Assembly (NCBI GenBank): GCA_900757465.1
Contig: CAAENY010000127.1
Span: 1 to 15,318, forward strand
DNA from: an uncultured Collinsella sp.
GTDB taxonomy: Bacteria > Actinomycetota > Coriobacteriia > Coriobacteriales > Coriobacteriaceae
Reading direction: 5' to 3'
DNA length: 15,318 nucleotides
The notes beneath the pieces are model-generated. The model saw only the letters and a program-made list of their open reading frames with translations. It made no database searches and was not told the origin of the DNA. The first letter of the stretch is position 1. Every line of letters begins with the position of its first letter. Both the position numbers and the translations under genes were made by a program. This document shows, in pieces, positions 1 to 5,694 of the stretch.

Positions 1-104
1 CCGGCAGGTGGGCGAAGCCGGTGCGGATCCGCGCAGCGGATGCGCGGAATCCTATACGCCGCACCAATTGAATTATAAAGCCTCCGGTAACGGAGGCTTT
101 TCTT
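1..104 (+). repeat. tRNA-Arg tail repeat unit, copy 1 (cut by window edge)
   Basis: This block matches 427-530. The first 71 positions align without gaps and differ at only 3 (9, 22 and 45 of the alignment); after that both copies run into similar terminator hairpins. It contains a GC-rich hairpin (ATCCGC 27-32 / GCGGAT 36-41), then GAATCCTATACGCCGCACCA at 47-66. That 20-mer is identical to the 3' end, including CCA, of the intact tRNA-Arg at 283-302. No D-arm or anticodon arm is seen within the window, so this is not a functional tRNA here. The 5' part lies outside the window. Confidence 0.8.
78..104 (+). terminator. Rho-independent terminator of repeat copy 1
   Basis: AAGCCTCCG (78-86), loop GTAA, CGGAGGCTT (91-99), followed by TTCTT. 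The stem is a perfect 9 bp and closely resembles the terminators after the real tRNA-Arg (313-340) and after repeat copy 3 (503-530). This suggests the tRNA tail and terminator were duplicated together. Confidence 0.8.
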
Positions 105-184
105 ATATCGCGATGCGTCGAAGATCGCATCAAGTGGTCAAAAATGAGTAAAAATCAAATTCAATAACTTTTTTTGAAAAACAC

Positions 185-213
185 TTGACCTTTATTCAGT
201 CGATGTGCATAAT
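185..213 (+). promoter_or_regulatory. sigma-70 type promoter of tRNA-Arg
   Basis: A -35 box TTGACC (185-190) and a -10 box CATAAT (208-213) are separated by 17 bp. The -10 ends 12 bp before the first tRNA base at 226. Upstream (about 135-183) is very AT-rich, with T and A runs that could act as an UP element, in sharp contrast to the GC-rich surroundings. Confidence 0.75.
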
Positions 214-225
214 ACTTAACAAGTC

Positions 226-302
226 GCGGCGTTACCTCAGCTGGATAGAGGGTCTGACTACGAATCAGAACGTCATAGGTTCGAATCCTATACGCCGCAC
301 CA
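226..302 (+). tRNA. tRNA-Arg (anticodon ACG)
   Basis: This is a complete cloverleaf of 77 nt including an encoded CCA (300-302). The acceptor stem is GCGGCGT (226-232) pairing with ACGCCGC (292-298), with discriminator A299. The D-stem is CCTC/GAGG. The anticodon stem TCTGA/TCAGA encloses CTACGAA, giving anticodon ACG (Arg, CGN codons after A-to-I editing). The T-arm is ATAGG-TTCGAAT-CCTAT. It has its own promoter and terminator. It is the only intact copy of the family repeated around it. Confidence 0.95.
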
Positions 303-312
303 TTTGAGATCG

Positions 313-340
313 AAGCTCCCGGCAACGGGGGCTTTTCTTT
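313..340 (+). terminator. Rho-independent terminator of tRNA-Arg
   Basis: AAGCTCCCG (313-321), loop GCAA, CGGGGGCTT (326-334) with one G-T wobble, followed by a T-rich run (TTCTTTT). It lies 10 nt after the CCA end. Confidence 0.85.
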
Positions 341-357
341 TACGTAAGCACCGCATG

Positions 358-472
358 GATTCGAACCTCGGTCGAGGCGCGGGCGTAAAGAAAACGCGGA
401 GCGTTTTTAGCCCGCGGGCGAGCACGCCGGCAGGCGGGCGAAGCCGGGGCGGATCCGCGCAGCGGATGCGGG
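358..472. repeat. Hairpin-rich repeat between tRNA-Arg and tail copy 3
   Basis: This is a densely structured, GC-rich non-coding element. In order it shows CCTC/GAGG (366-369/374-377), a long cruciform with outer GCGGGC/GCCCGC (379-384/410-415) and inner AAAACGC/GCGTTTT (391-397/401-407), CGCC/GGCG (425-428/433-436), and ATCCGC/GCGGAT (453-458/462-467). Its first 33 nt recur at 548-580 and its last ~46 nt recur at 1-46, so it behaves as a modular repeat. It begins near GATTC and runs into GAATCC, which are inverted ends. A short open frame through it has no coding support. Confidence 0.65.
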
Positions 473-530
473 GAATCCTATACGCCGCACCAATTGAGTT
501 TTAAGCCTCCGGAAACGGGGGCTTTTCCTT
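427..530 (+). repeat. tRNA-Arg tail repeat unit, copy 3
   Basis: This is the second full occurrence of the block at 1-104. The exact 20-nt tRNA-Arg 3' end (473-492) lacks its D and anticodon arms and is directly preceded by the hairpin repeat. A terminator follows. It may be a remnant of a tandem tRNA duplication, or the tail end of a repeat that carries a tRNA 3' half. Confidence 0.8.
503..530 (+). terminator. Rho-independent terminator of repeat copy 3
   Basis: AAGCCTCCG (503-511), loop GAAA, CGGGGGCTT (516-524) with one G-T wobble, then TTCCTTT. It is a near copy of the terminators at 78-104 and 313-340. Confidence 0.8.
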
Positions 531-547
531 TACAGGGGCGTTGCGGA

Positions 548-580
548 GATTCGAACCTCGGTCGAGGCGCAGGCGTAAAG
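548..580. repeat. Truncated head of the hairpin-rich repeat
   Basis: These 33 nt match 358-390 with a single difference (A571 for G381). After position 580 the similarity stops and unrelated sequence leads to the next gene. The block begins with GATTCGAACC, the reverse complement of a tRNA T-arm. Confidence 0.75.
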
Positions 581-677
581 CGGACTATTTCCTGTCGACT
601 CGTGTAAGATTTCGAGTAGGTGTCGCGGCCCATCCGTGACCACTCCTTCTTCAAGCGACCGATCAGGGTGATACTTC

Positions 678-3119
678 GTGGCAGAGCGTCCGACATACAA
701 GCTCAGGTTTCTCGATCCCAAGAAGCGCTTTCCGGCGATGCCCGAGCAGCCTGCGGGGCGCTCATATGGCGTGGTCTGGAAACTCTTTGGCGAGGACCAG
801 CATGAATCTTGTTATGTCGTCGAATTCGTTGGCAAAAGCCATGTGTCGCTTTTGGGCTACGTAAGCGTTTCGGGTGAGGTGTACAAGGTGGACCGCCCCG
901 TTAGCGAGGCTCCGCTGCCCAACGATCCCGACATGGAGCTGGTCCTTGACGAGTCGGATTCCAGTATTGGTGAGATTATGGTAAGGGAAGCCAACGGTGC
1001 AATGCGTACGTGTGCGCAAACTGCCGGCTCTCCCGAAGGCCCCATGCGCGAGCAGTCCGACCACGAGACATGGAATTCGACCCGCGCCCTTCCTTACGGC
1101 GAGTTCATGGCCTCGATGTTCTTGCGCTACGTGATATTTGCCAACTCCGAAAGCGCTATTGCGAACACGGCGGGCGTCGACGGTCTCGATGCGGACATGC
1201 AAAACGTTGTCGACAAAATAAAGCTCGTAAAGTTGCCCGAGCCGGTCGAGGTGTTTTTGGGCTTTAACACGGCACCGCTACCTGACGCTATCGAGACGCT
1301 GCTTTACCGCGTTGACCATGCCGAGAATCCGAGCGGTATCGAGCGTTATGCGGCCGCCCTTATGAGCGAGGTCGACTTGCCCCGACTGCGCACCATCGCC
1401 GCCAAGTCCGAGATGAGCCTGGCTCGCATCGATCGCTCAAAGCTTTTCTATCTCAATTTTGATCGTAGCCTGCTGGACCAGGACGAGATTGACATGCTGC
1501 TTGCCATCGAGTGCCGTCTCAACCGCCTCTCTGGCATCCTCGAGCGCATCGGGGCCGGATTGGTCCCTACGGCATCCTCGCCGAGCCTTGAGGGCTGCGC
1601 GCTCTTTGATGCGTGGCATATCGCCAAGACGACCAACGATGTTCCCCGACTGCTCGATACGGCTTCGAGCGATAACCCGTGGGGCAAGCCGGGTACGGTG
1701 GCTTGCCAGCCGGGCGGCGAGTGGGACGTGCGCACCCGTTTTGCGCGAATCGTTGAGGCGCTCAACGTGGTCACGCGGCTCGACTATACCTATCGGGCAA
1801 ACGTTGCCGAGGGGATTATGCTCGTTCGGTTTGGGCAGTCTGTCGTTGATGCCATGCCGCAACGTGAATACGACGCTCAAGATGACGCTTGGCGCGAGCT
1901 GGACGAGGGCACGCGCGCGATCTGGGGCGCGGAGCACGATGCACGTGTGGCGCTCACGCTTGCGGCGGCGTGTTTTGCCGCGGGCACCTGCATCACGCGC
2001 TGCTATGTGCAGATTGCTGCTCCCGACAGTGAGCAGGGCGAGCGCGTTGTCGCAACGTATTTCTTTGGGCGCGCGGCCTATCTGGCCGATTGCGTGCCTG
2101 TCGCCAAGGATCTTGAGAGCATGGACATGGACGATATGCCGTGCAAGCGTGTACTTGAGGCGTATGAGTCAACTGCTCCGGAGACGATTGAACCTGCGGA
2201 GGTTCATGCTCGTCCGCGTGATGACCATCGCACGCTTCCGCCGGCGCTGCGCGATTTGCTGCTTGCCGATACGGCTGACGAGTTGGAGGTCATGGAAGAG
2301 GACGACGACCCATACGTGGCCCGTGTTGTTGAATTGCGCGAGCAGGCAAAAGTCGACCGTACAGGTGCTTTTGAAGGCTTTTCCCGTCTTGTTGAGGAGT
2401 TGGAGGCTAAGTGCGCCGTCGCCGAGCTTTTGGCGACAGGTCCGGTTCAAACGCAGTTTTGCGATAACCAGCTGGTGCGCATGGTGCTACCGGTGTTGGA
2501 AGAAGACCGCTCTGTGCGAATCCTTCGTGCGCCTGATGCGTTGTACTTTGCCCAGCACGAGATCTGCAGCTTTTACGCCGAGCAAGAGGACTTTGAACGA
2601 GCGCTGCCCGAGGTGCGCCATCTTTACGATCTGGCGCGCTCGTCCATGCAATCGCACTTTGCGCTCATCAACGTTCTTGCGCGTCTGGAGCGCTTTGACG
2701 AGATTATCGAGGTGGCGCGCCACGGCCTACGTATTGCCAGCGATCGTTCTGCAATCGGCTACCTGTTCTATCGCTTGGCGTTTGCCTATTGGAACTGCGA
2801 TCAGCTCGACCTGGCGCTGGCTTGTTACCGTCTGGTGCCGCGCGGTGAGGAATCGGGCAGCAGCGCGCTGGAAGAAATGCAGGGCCTTATGAACGAGATG
2901 GGCGTCAGCGAGCCTCCGACGTTCGAGGAAGCGGTCGAGACTATCCGCAAGGCTGGACTTGAGTTGCCGCCAGTGTCCGCCGTGACGAATCAGCTTGCAG
3001 ATGCCGCTGTTCAACTAGTCGACAACGGCTTCTTTTTCCTGGCACGCGGTTGCATCTTCCAAATGTGGCGCACCATGGGCAACGACGAGCTCGGCTCCCT
3101 CAACCGCTCGCTGGGGTAG
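678..3119 (+). CDS. Uncharacterised 813-aa cytoplasmic protein with TPR-like C-terminus
   Basis: I do not recognise a named family. The GTG at 678 is the chosen start; AGGGTGA (665-671) is a weak ribosome binding site, and the protein reads MAERPTYKLRF. There is no signal peptide or membrane segment. Residues 1-95 look beta-rich. Around residues 424-466 is a hydrophobic stretch (LAAACFAAGTCITRCYVQIA). Around 530-550 there is an acidic linker (VMEEDDDPY). Residues about 615-720 form helical pairs with TPR-like spacing (for example ALINVLARLERFDEIIEVA and LFYRLAFAYWNCDQLDLALA), suggesting a protein-interaction scaffold. It stands alone between two tRNA loci, and a weak -10-like TAAGAT lies at 605-610. 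The reading frame is intact and codon use matches the neighbours. Function unknown; the TPR call is from helix pattern only. Confidence 0.85.
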   Translation: MAERPTYKLRFLDPKKRFPAMPEQPAGRSYGVVWKLFGEDQHESCYVVEFVGKSHVSLLGYVSVSGEVYKVDRPVSEAPLPNDPDMELVLDESDSSIGEIMVREANGAMRTCAQTAGSPEGPMREQSDHETWNSTRALPYGEFMASMFLRYVIFANSESAIANTAGVDGLDADMQNVVDKIKLVKLPEPVEVFLGFNTAPLPDAIETLLYRVDHAENPSGIERYAAALMSEVDLPRLRTIAAKSEMSLARIDRSKLFYLNFDRSLLDQDEIDMLLAIECRLNRLSGILERIGAGLVPTASSPSLEGCALFDAWHIAKTTNDVPRLLDTASSDNPWGKPGTVACQPGGEWDVRTRFARIVEALNVVTRLDYTYRANVAEGIMLVRFGQSVVDAMPQREYDAQDDAWRELDEGTRAIWGAEHDARVALTLAAACFAAGTCITRCYVQIAAPDSEQGERVVATYFFGRAAYLADCVPVAKDLESMDMDDMPCKRVLEAYESTAPETIEPAEVHARPRDDHRTLPPALRDLLLADTADELEVMEEDDDPYVARVVELREQAKVDRTGAFEGFSRLVEELEAKCAVAELLATGPVQTQFCDNQLVRMVLPVLEEDRSVRILRAPDALYFAQHEICSFYAEQEDFERALPEVRHLYDLARSSMQSHFALINVLARLERFDEIIEVARHGLRIASDRSAIGYLFYRLAFAYWNCDQLDLALACYRLVPRGEESGSSALEEMQGLMNEMGVSEPPTFEEAVETIRKAGLELPPVSAVTNQLADAAVQLVDNGFFFLARGCIFQMWRTMGNDELGSLNRSLG

Positions 3120-3142
3120 GCGAAGCTTCCAAGGAGGAAAGG

Positions 3143-3157
3143 ATGCTAGGCAATTAG
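3143..3157 (+). other. Minimal 4-codon ORF with perfect Shine-Dalgarno
   Basis: AAGGAGG (3131-3137) sits at near-ideal distance before ATG-CTA-GGC-AAT-TAG, encoding MLGN. The ribosome site lies in one arm of an inverted repeat (GAGGAAA 3134-3140 / TTTCCTC 3162-3168). It could be a chance occurrence, the start of a decayed gene, or a leader ORF. There is no protein-level support. Confidence 0.25.
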
Positions 3158-3168
3158 AAAATTTCCTC

Positions 3169-3197
3169 TTGCCCATCCTTGGCTGTTTGGTTACTAT
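3169..3197 (+). promoter_or_regulatory. Promoter of tRNA-Ser
   Basis: TTGCCC (3169-3174) and TACTAT (3192-3197) are 17 bp apart; the first tRNA base is at 3212, 15 nt after the -10 box. Both boxes are moderate matches to sigma-70 consensus, but position and spacing fit. Confidence 0.55.
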
Positions 3198-3211
3198 AGA
3201 ACGGCTGTTAC

Positions 3212-3302
3212 GGAGAGCTGACCGAGAGGCCGAAGGTGCTCGCCTGCTAAGCGAGTATGCCCCAAAAGGGCATCTGGGGTTCGAATCCCCAGCTCTCCGC
3301 CA
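3212..3302 (+). tRNA. tRNA-Ser (anticodon GCT)
   Basis: This is a class II tRNA of 91 nt with encoded CCA (3300-3302). The acceptor stem is GGAGAGC (3212-3218) with GCTCTCC (3292-3298), and the discriminator is G3299, as is usual for serine. The anticodon stem CTCGC/GCGAG encloses CTGCTAA, giving anticodon GCT (AGC/AGU codons). The long variable arm TGCCC-CAAAA-GGGCA is the serine hallmark. The T-arm is CTGGGGTTCGAATCCCCAG. Confidence 0.96.
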
Positions 3303-3316
3303 GTTTAACTTTAAAG

Positions 3317-3342
3317 AAGGGTCCCATCGGGGGCCCTTTTTT
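3317..3342 (+). terminator. Rho-independent terminator of tRNA-Ser
   Basis: AAGGGTCCC (3317-3325), loop ATCG (3326-3329), GGGGCCCTT (3330-3338) with one T-G wobble, followed by four more T residues (3339-3342). It begins 14 nt after the CCA end. Confidence 0.85.
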
Positions 3343-3358
3343 ATTATCGAGAAAGGGC

Positions 3359-3375
3359 GCTGGGGATTCGAACCC
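3359..3375 (-). repeat. Inverted copy of the tRNA-Ser T-arm
   Basis: GCTGGGGATTCGAACCC is the exact reverse complement of tRNA-Ser positions 3277-3293 (T-arm plus the first acceptor bases), 17 of 17. It lies just beyond the tRNA terminator. GATTCGAACC also occurs after the tRNA-Arg terminators at 358 and 548. Confidence 0.7.
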
Positions 3376-3377
3376 TC

Positions 3378-3410
3378 AAAAAAGGAGGCGCCCCGTTGGA
3401 CGCCTCCTTT
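3378..3410 (-). terminator. Terminator of the D,D-carboxypeptidase gene
   Basis: A perfect 10-bp inverted repeat AAAGGAGGCG (3381-3390) / CGCCTCCTTT (3401-3410) has a 10-nt loop. Read on the minus strand it ends in six T residues (3383-3378), and it starts 24 nt past the stop codon at 3435. Confidence 0.85.
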
Positions 3411-3434
3411 CAGCGAGTGTATTGTTCTTCGATC

Positions 3435-4775
3435 TTACATCTCGGGCGCCTTGGCGACGGTCTCGCTTTCTGCCGTGAGTGGGCGGTTGTCGATGCGGCG
3501 GCCCAGGCGGTCGAGCTTCACAAGGAGCCACTCAATGGGATTCGGCCCTGCCCCTTCCTCGTCGGCAACCAGGTCCATAACGGCGATTTTGGTGCCGTCC
3601 TGCTTGAGCGTAACGCTGCCCACCTTGTCGCCCACATGCACCGTGCCCGAAAGATCGTCGTGGCTAACCTTTTCGGTCACCTCGCCGGCAAGGGAAAACA
3701 CGGTCGCTTGCGCCGTAGGATCGGCGAGTGTGGCGTCGATCGTCTTATCCGTCCAGTCGGTTTGGCCAATGCGCGCCATAAGCGGGTTGCCGTTGGCGGT
3801 CTTTTCCTGCGTGTTGGCGATTGCGACCGTCACCTTGTGGCCGTAGTACCAGTTGGCAAGGGTGGCGGTATCGGTAAAGCGCTGATCGGTGGTGGTGGAG
3901 TTCAAAATAACGGTGTAGATCTCGTCGCCGTCGCGGTTGTAGGCGCTCGTAAAGCAATAGCCCGCGTCGTCGGTGGTGCCGGTCTTGCCGCCGATGTTGC
4001 CATCTTGGCCCAGCAAATAGTTATGCGTGTCCATGGAATGCGAATGGTCGGTGCCGTCGGCGCCCGTGACCTCGATCCAGGAATCCTCGCTCGCTACGAC
4101 CTCGCGGATCGTGTCGTTTTTCATGGCCTCCTGCATCATCAGCGCTACGTCGTGTGCGGTTGAGTGCATATTGCCAGCCCACTCATCAAAGTCCAGACCA
4201 TGCGGGTTTTCAAAAAGCGTACCGGTGCAGCCGAGCTTCTTAGCGCGCTCGTTCATGGCCTTCACAAATGTGGCCTCGGCGTCTTTGGTCTTGGGGTCGA
4301 TCTTCTTGCCCACATATTCGGCGAGCACGATGGCGGCGTCGTTGCCCGAGGGAATCATCAGGCCACGCAGTGCCTGCTCAACGGTAAGCTCGTCGCCTTC
4401 GAGCAAGCCAGCGGTCGAATTACCCACGGTGGCTGCGGCGTTGCTCACCGTGACCTTCTCGTCCATCTTGCAATTCTCGACGGTTAGGATTGCGGTCATG
4501 ACCTTGGTGATCGAGGCAATCTTGACCTGCTCATCGGCGCCGCGGGCATAGTAGACGGTACCGTCTTTGCCCATGACGAGGGCATTGGTCGCATCGATAT
4601 CGGGCAGGTTTTCGGCCGTGATGCCGCGCGCATCGGCGGTTTTGCCGCAAACATTGTCGGTCGTGAGCACTTGGGCGCCGGCGACGGTGGGCGCGCCAGC
4701 GGCAAGGGCGATAGCGCAGACAAAGCCGGCGGCAAGCTGGGCTGAGCGCTTTGCAAAAGAGGTGAGGGACTTCAC
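3435..4775 (-). CDS. Serine-type D-alanyl-D-alanine carboxypeptidase (PBP5/DacA-like, S11)
   Basis: The enzyme removes the terminal D-Ala from peptidoglycan pentapeptides outside the membrane. With the GTG at 4775 as start, the product is 446 aa and begins MKSLTSFAKRSAQLAAGF, an ideal signal peptide with cleavage after AGA at 32-34. All three active-site motifs are present: SITK (Ser88, Lys91), SGN (143-145) and KTG (264-266). A PBP5_C-like domain follows, and the tail (PNPIEWLLVKLDRLGRRI) could be an amphipathic membrane anchor. An in-frame ATG at 4844 or TTG at 4886 would give 469 or 483 aa, but they put a polar extension before the signal peptide and lack a clear ribosome site; the GTG also has only a weak one. 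A -10-like TATACT lies at 4820-4815. The gene diverges from a VanR/VanS-like pair. Confidence 0.9.
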   Translation of the reverse strand: MKSLTSFAKRSAQLAAGFVCAIALAAGAPTVAGAQVLTTDNVCGKTADARGITAENLPDIDATNALVMGKDGTVYYARGADEQVKIASITKVMTAILTVENCKMDEKVTVSNAAATVGNSTAGLLEGDELTVEQALRGLMIPSGNDAAIVLAEYVGKKIDPKTKDAEATFVKAMNERAKKLGCTGTLFENPHGLDFDEWAGNMHSTAHDVALMMQEAMKNDTIREVVASEDSWIEVTGADGTDHSHSMDTHNYLLGQDGNIGGKTGTTDDAGYCFTSAYNRDGDEIYTVILNSTTTDQRFTDTATLANWYYGHKVTVAIANTQEKTANGNPLMARIGQTDWTDKTIDATLADPTAQATVFSLAGEVTEKVSHDDLSGTVHVGDKVGSVTLKQDGTKIAVMDLVADEEGAGPNPIEWLLVKLDRLGRRIDNRPLTAESETVAKAPEM

Positions 4776-4814
4776 GGATTTCGCTTTCGACGGGATGGTC
4801 TCTTCTGGAACTAG

Positions 4815-4820
4815 AGTATA
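4815..4820 (-). promoter_or_regulatory. Candidate -10 box of the carboxypeptidase gene
   Basis: TATACT on the minus strand is a 5/6 match to TATAAT. It would start transcription about 30 nt before the GTG at 4775. No good -35 box is visible at 17-18 bp, which would fit an activator-dependent promoter. If this promoter is used, the upstream ATG at 4844 cannot be the start. Confidence 0.4.
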
Positions 4821-4886
4821 TCGTTTGCCGGCGTCGGCGATCATCGCGTGCGCGCTTGGCCCACATCCGCACCCGAACGGGCACAA

Positions 4887-4913
4887 GGGTGCTTAAGGCC
4901 GACTTAATCACCC
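4887..4913. promoter_or_regulatory. 27-bp dyad, candidate operator in divergent intergenic region
   Basis: The pattern is GGGTG-N-TTAA, seven bases, TTAA-N-CACCC, so nine positions in each half are perfectly symmetric about position 4900. The same segment also reads as a direct repeat of CTTAA at 4892 and 4903, an 11-bp period typical of OmpR-family binding sites. It lies between the carboxypeptidase start and the VanR-like gene, about 34 bp upstream of that gene's -10 box. No T-run follows, so it does not look like a terminator. Confidence 0.55.
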
Positions 4914-4946
4914 ACGCTTGTTGTGTGTGGCGTGCGTCGCCTCAGG

Positions 4947-4952
4947 CATAAT
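4947..4952 (+). promoter_or_regulatory. Candidate -10 box of the VanR-like operon
   Basis: CATAAT is a 5/6 match to the -10 consensus. It implies a very short leader before the ATG at 4973, with ribosome site AGAGGAG (4961-4967). The -35 region is poor (TTGTGT at 4921 with a 20-bp spacer), again consistent with activation by a bound regulator. Confidence 0.45.
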
Positions 4953-4972
4953 GGAGCGCGAGAGGAGCACGC

Positions 4973-5668
4973 ATGAACGAGCGCATTTTGGTAGTTGATG
5001 ACGAAAAGGCCATCGCCGACTTGGTTGGCATCTACCTTACAAAAGAGGGCTTTGATGTCCAGATTGCCTATAGCGGGGCCGATGCTGCCAAGGCGATTTT
5101 GGAGCAGGAGTTCGATCTGGCGCTGCTTGATGTCATGCTGCCCGATATCGATGGGTTTGAGCTGCTGCGTACGATCCGTTCCAGCCATACCTATCCTGTG
5201 ATCATGCTGACGGCGCGCGATGCCCAGCAAGACAAGATCGAGGGCCTTTCGCTTGGCGCGGACGATTACGTGGTTAAGCCGTTTCGTCCGCTGGAGCTCG
5301 TCGCGCGCGTGCACGCTCAGCTTCGCCGCTACACCAGCTACGGTAGCCGTGCACAGGCGGCCGAGTCGCCGACCATTCAGCTCGACGGCTTGGAGATCAA
5401 CCGCGACGCTCGTTCCGTGACGGTGGACGGTGCACCGGTACGCCTCACACCAACCGAGTATTCAATCTTGCTGTATCTGGTCGAGCATCGCGGCAGCGTG
5501 GTGGCCGTGGAGGACCTGTTCCGTGCGGTGTGGAACGAGGATTTTATGCCCGGCTCCAACAATACGGTGATGGTGCACATTCGCCACTTGCGCGAAAAGA
5601 TTGGCGACGACGCACAAAAGCCGCGCTTTATCAAAAACGTCTGGGGCGTCGGCTACATCATCGAATAA
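4973..5668 (+). CDS. OmpR-family response regulator, VanR-like
   Basis: A 231-aa DNA-binding response regulator. The receiver domain (about 1-115) has the acidic pair VVDDE (7-11), phospho-acceptor Asp53 in LALLDVMLP, and the Lys of KPFRPLELVARV. The winged-helix domain (about 130-231) ends SNNTVMVHIRHLREK...NVWGVGYIIE. Phrases such as TYPVIMLTARD, KPFRPLELVARV and the SNNT/VHIRHLREK end are characteristic of the VanR branch as I recall it. The start is ATG with AGAGGAG just upstream. A gap of 26 nt separates it from its kinase. It probably controls its own promoter and possibly the divergent carboxypeptidase. True glycopeptide resistance cannot be inferred, as no vanH/A/X genes are present. 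Confidence 0.92.
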   Translation: MNERILVVDDEKAIADLVGIYLTKEGFDVQIAYSGADAAKAILEQEFDLALLDVMLPDIDGFELLRTIRSSHTYPVIMLTARDAQQDKIEGLSLGADDYVVKPFRPLELVARVHAQLRRYTSYGSRAQAAESPTIQLDGLEINRDARSVTVDGAPVRLTPTEYSILLYLVEHRGSVVAVEDLFRAVWNEDFMPGSNNTVMVHIRHLREKIGDDAQKPRFIKNVWGVGYIIE

Positions 5669-5694
5669 CGCTTTTCGCTTGTGAGGATCTTGAT

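Noticed and set aside
304..504. 66-codon open frame through the hairpin repeat
   Set aside because: It runs over the tRNA terminator, the hairpins and the tRNA tail, has no ribosome site and no protein-like composition; the same sequence is explained by structured repeats.
1..540. Prophage or integrative element attachment sites
   Set aside because: The tRNA 3'-end repeats are only about 200 bp apart and no integrase or cargo gene lies between or beside them within the window.
3169..3846. 225-codon open frame spanning tRNA-Ser and the carboxypeptidase end
   Set aside because: It reads through a tRNA, two terminators and the antisense of a real gene.
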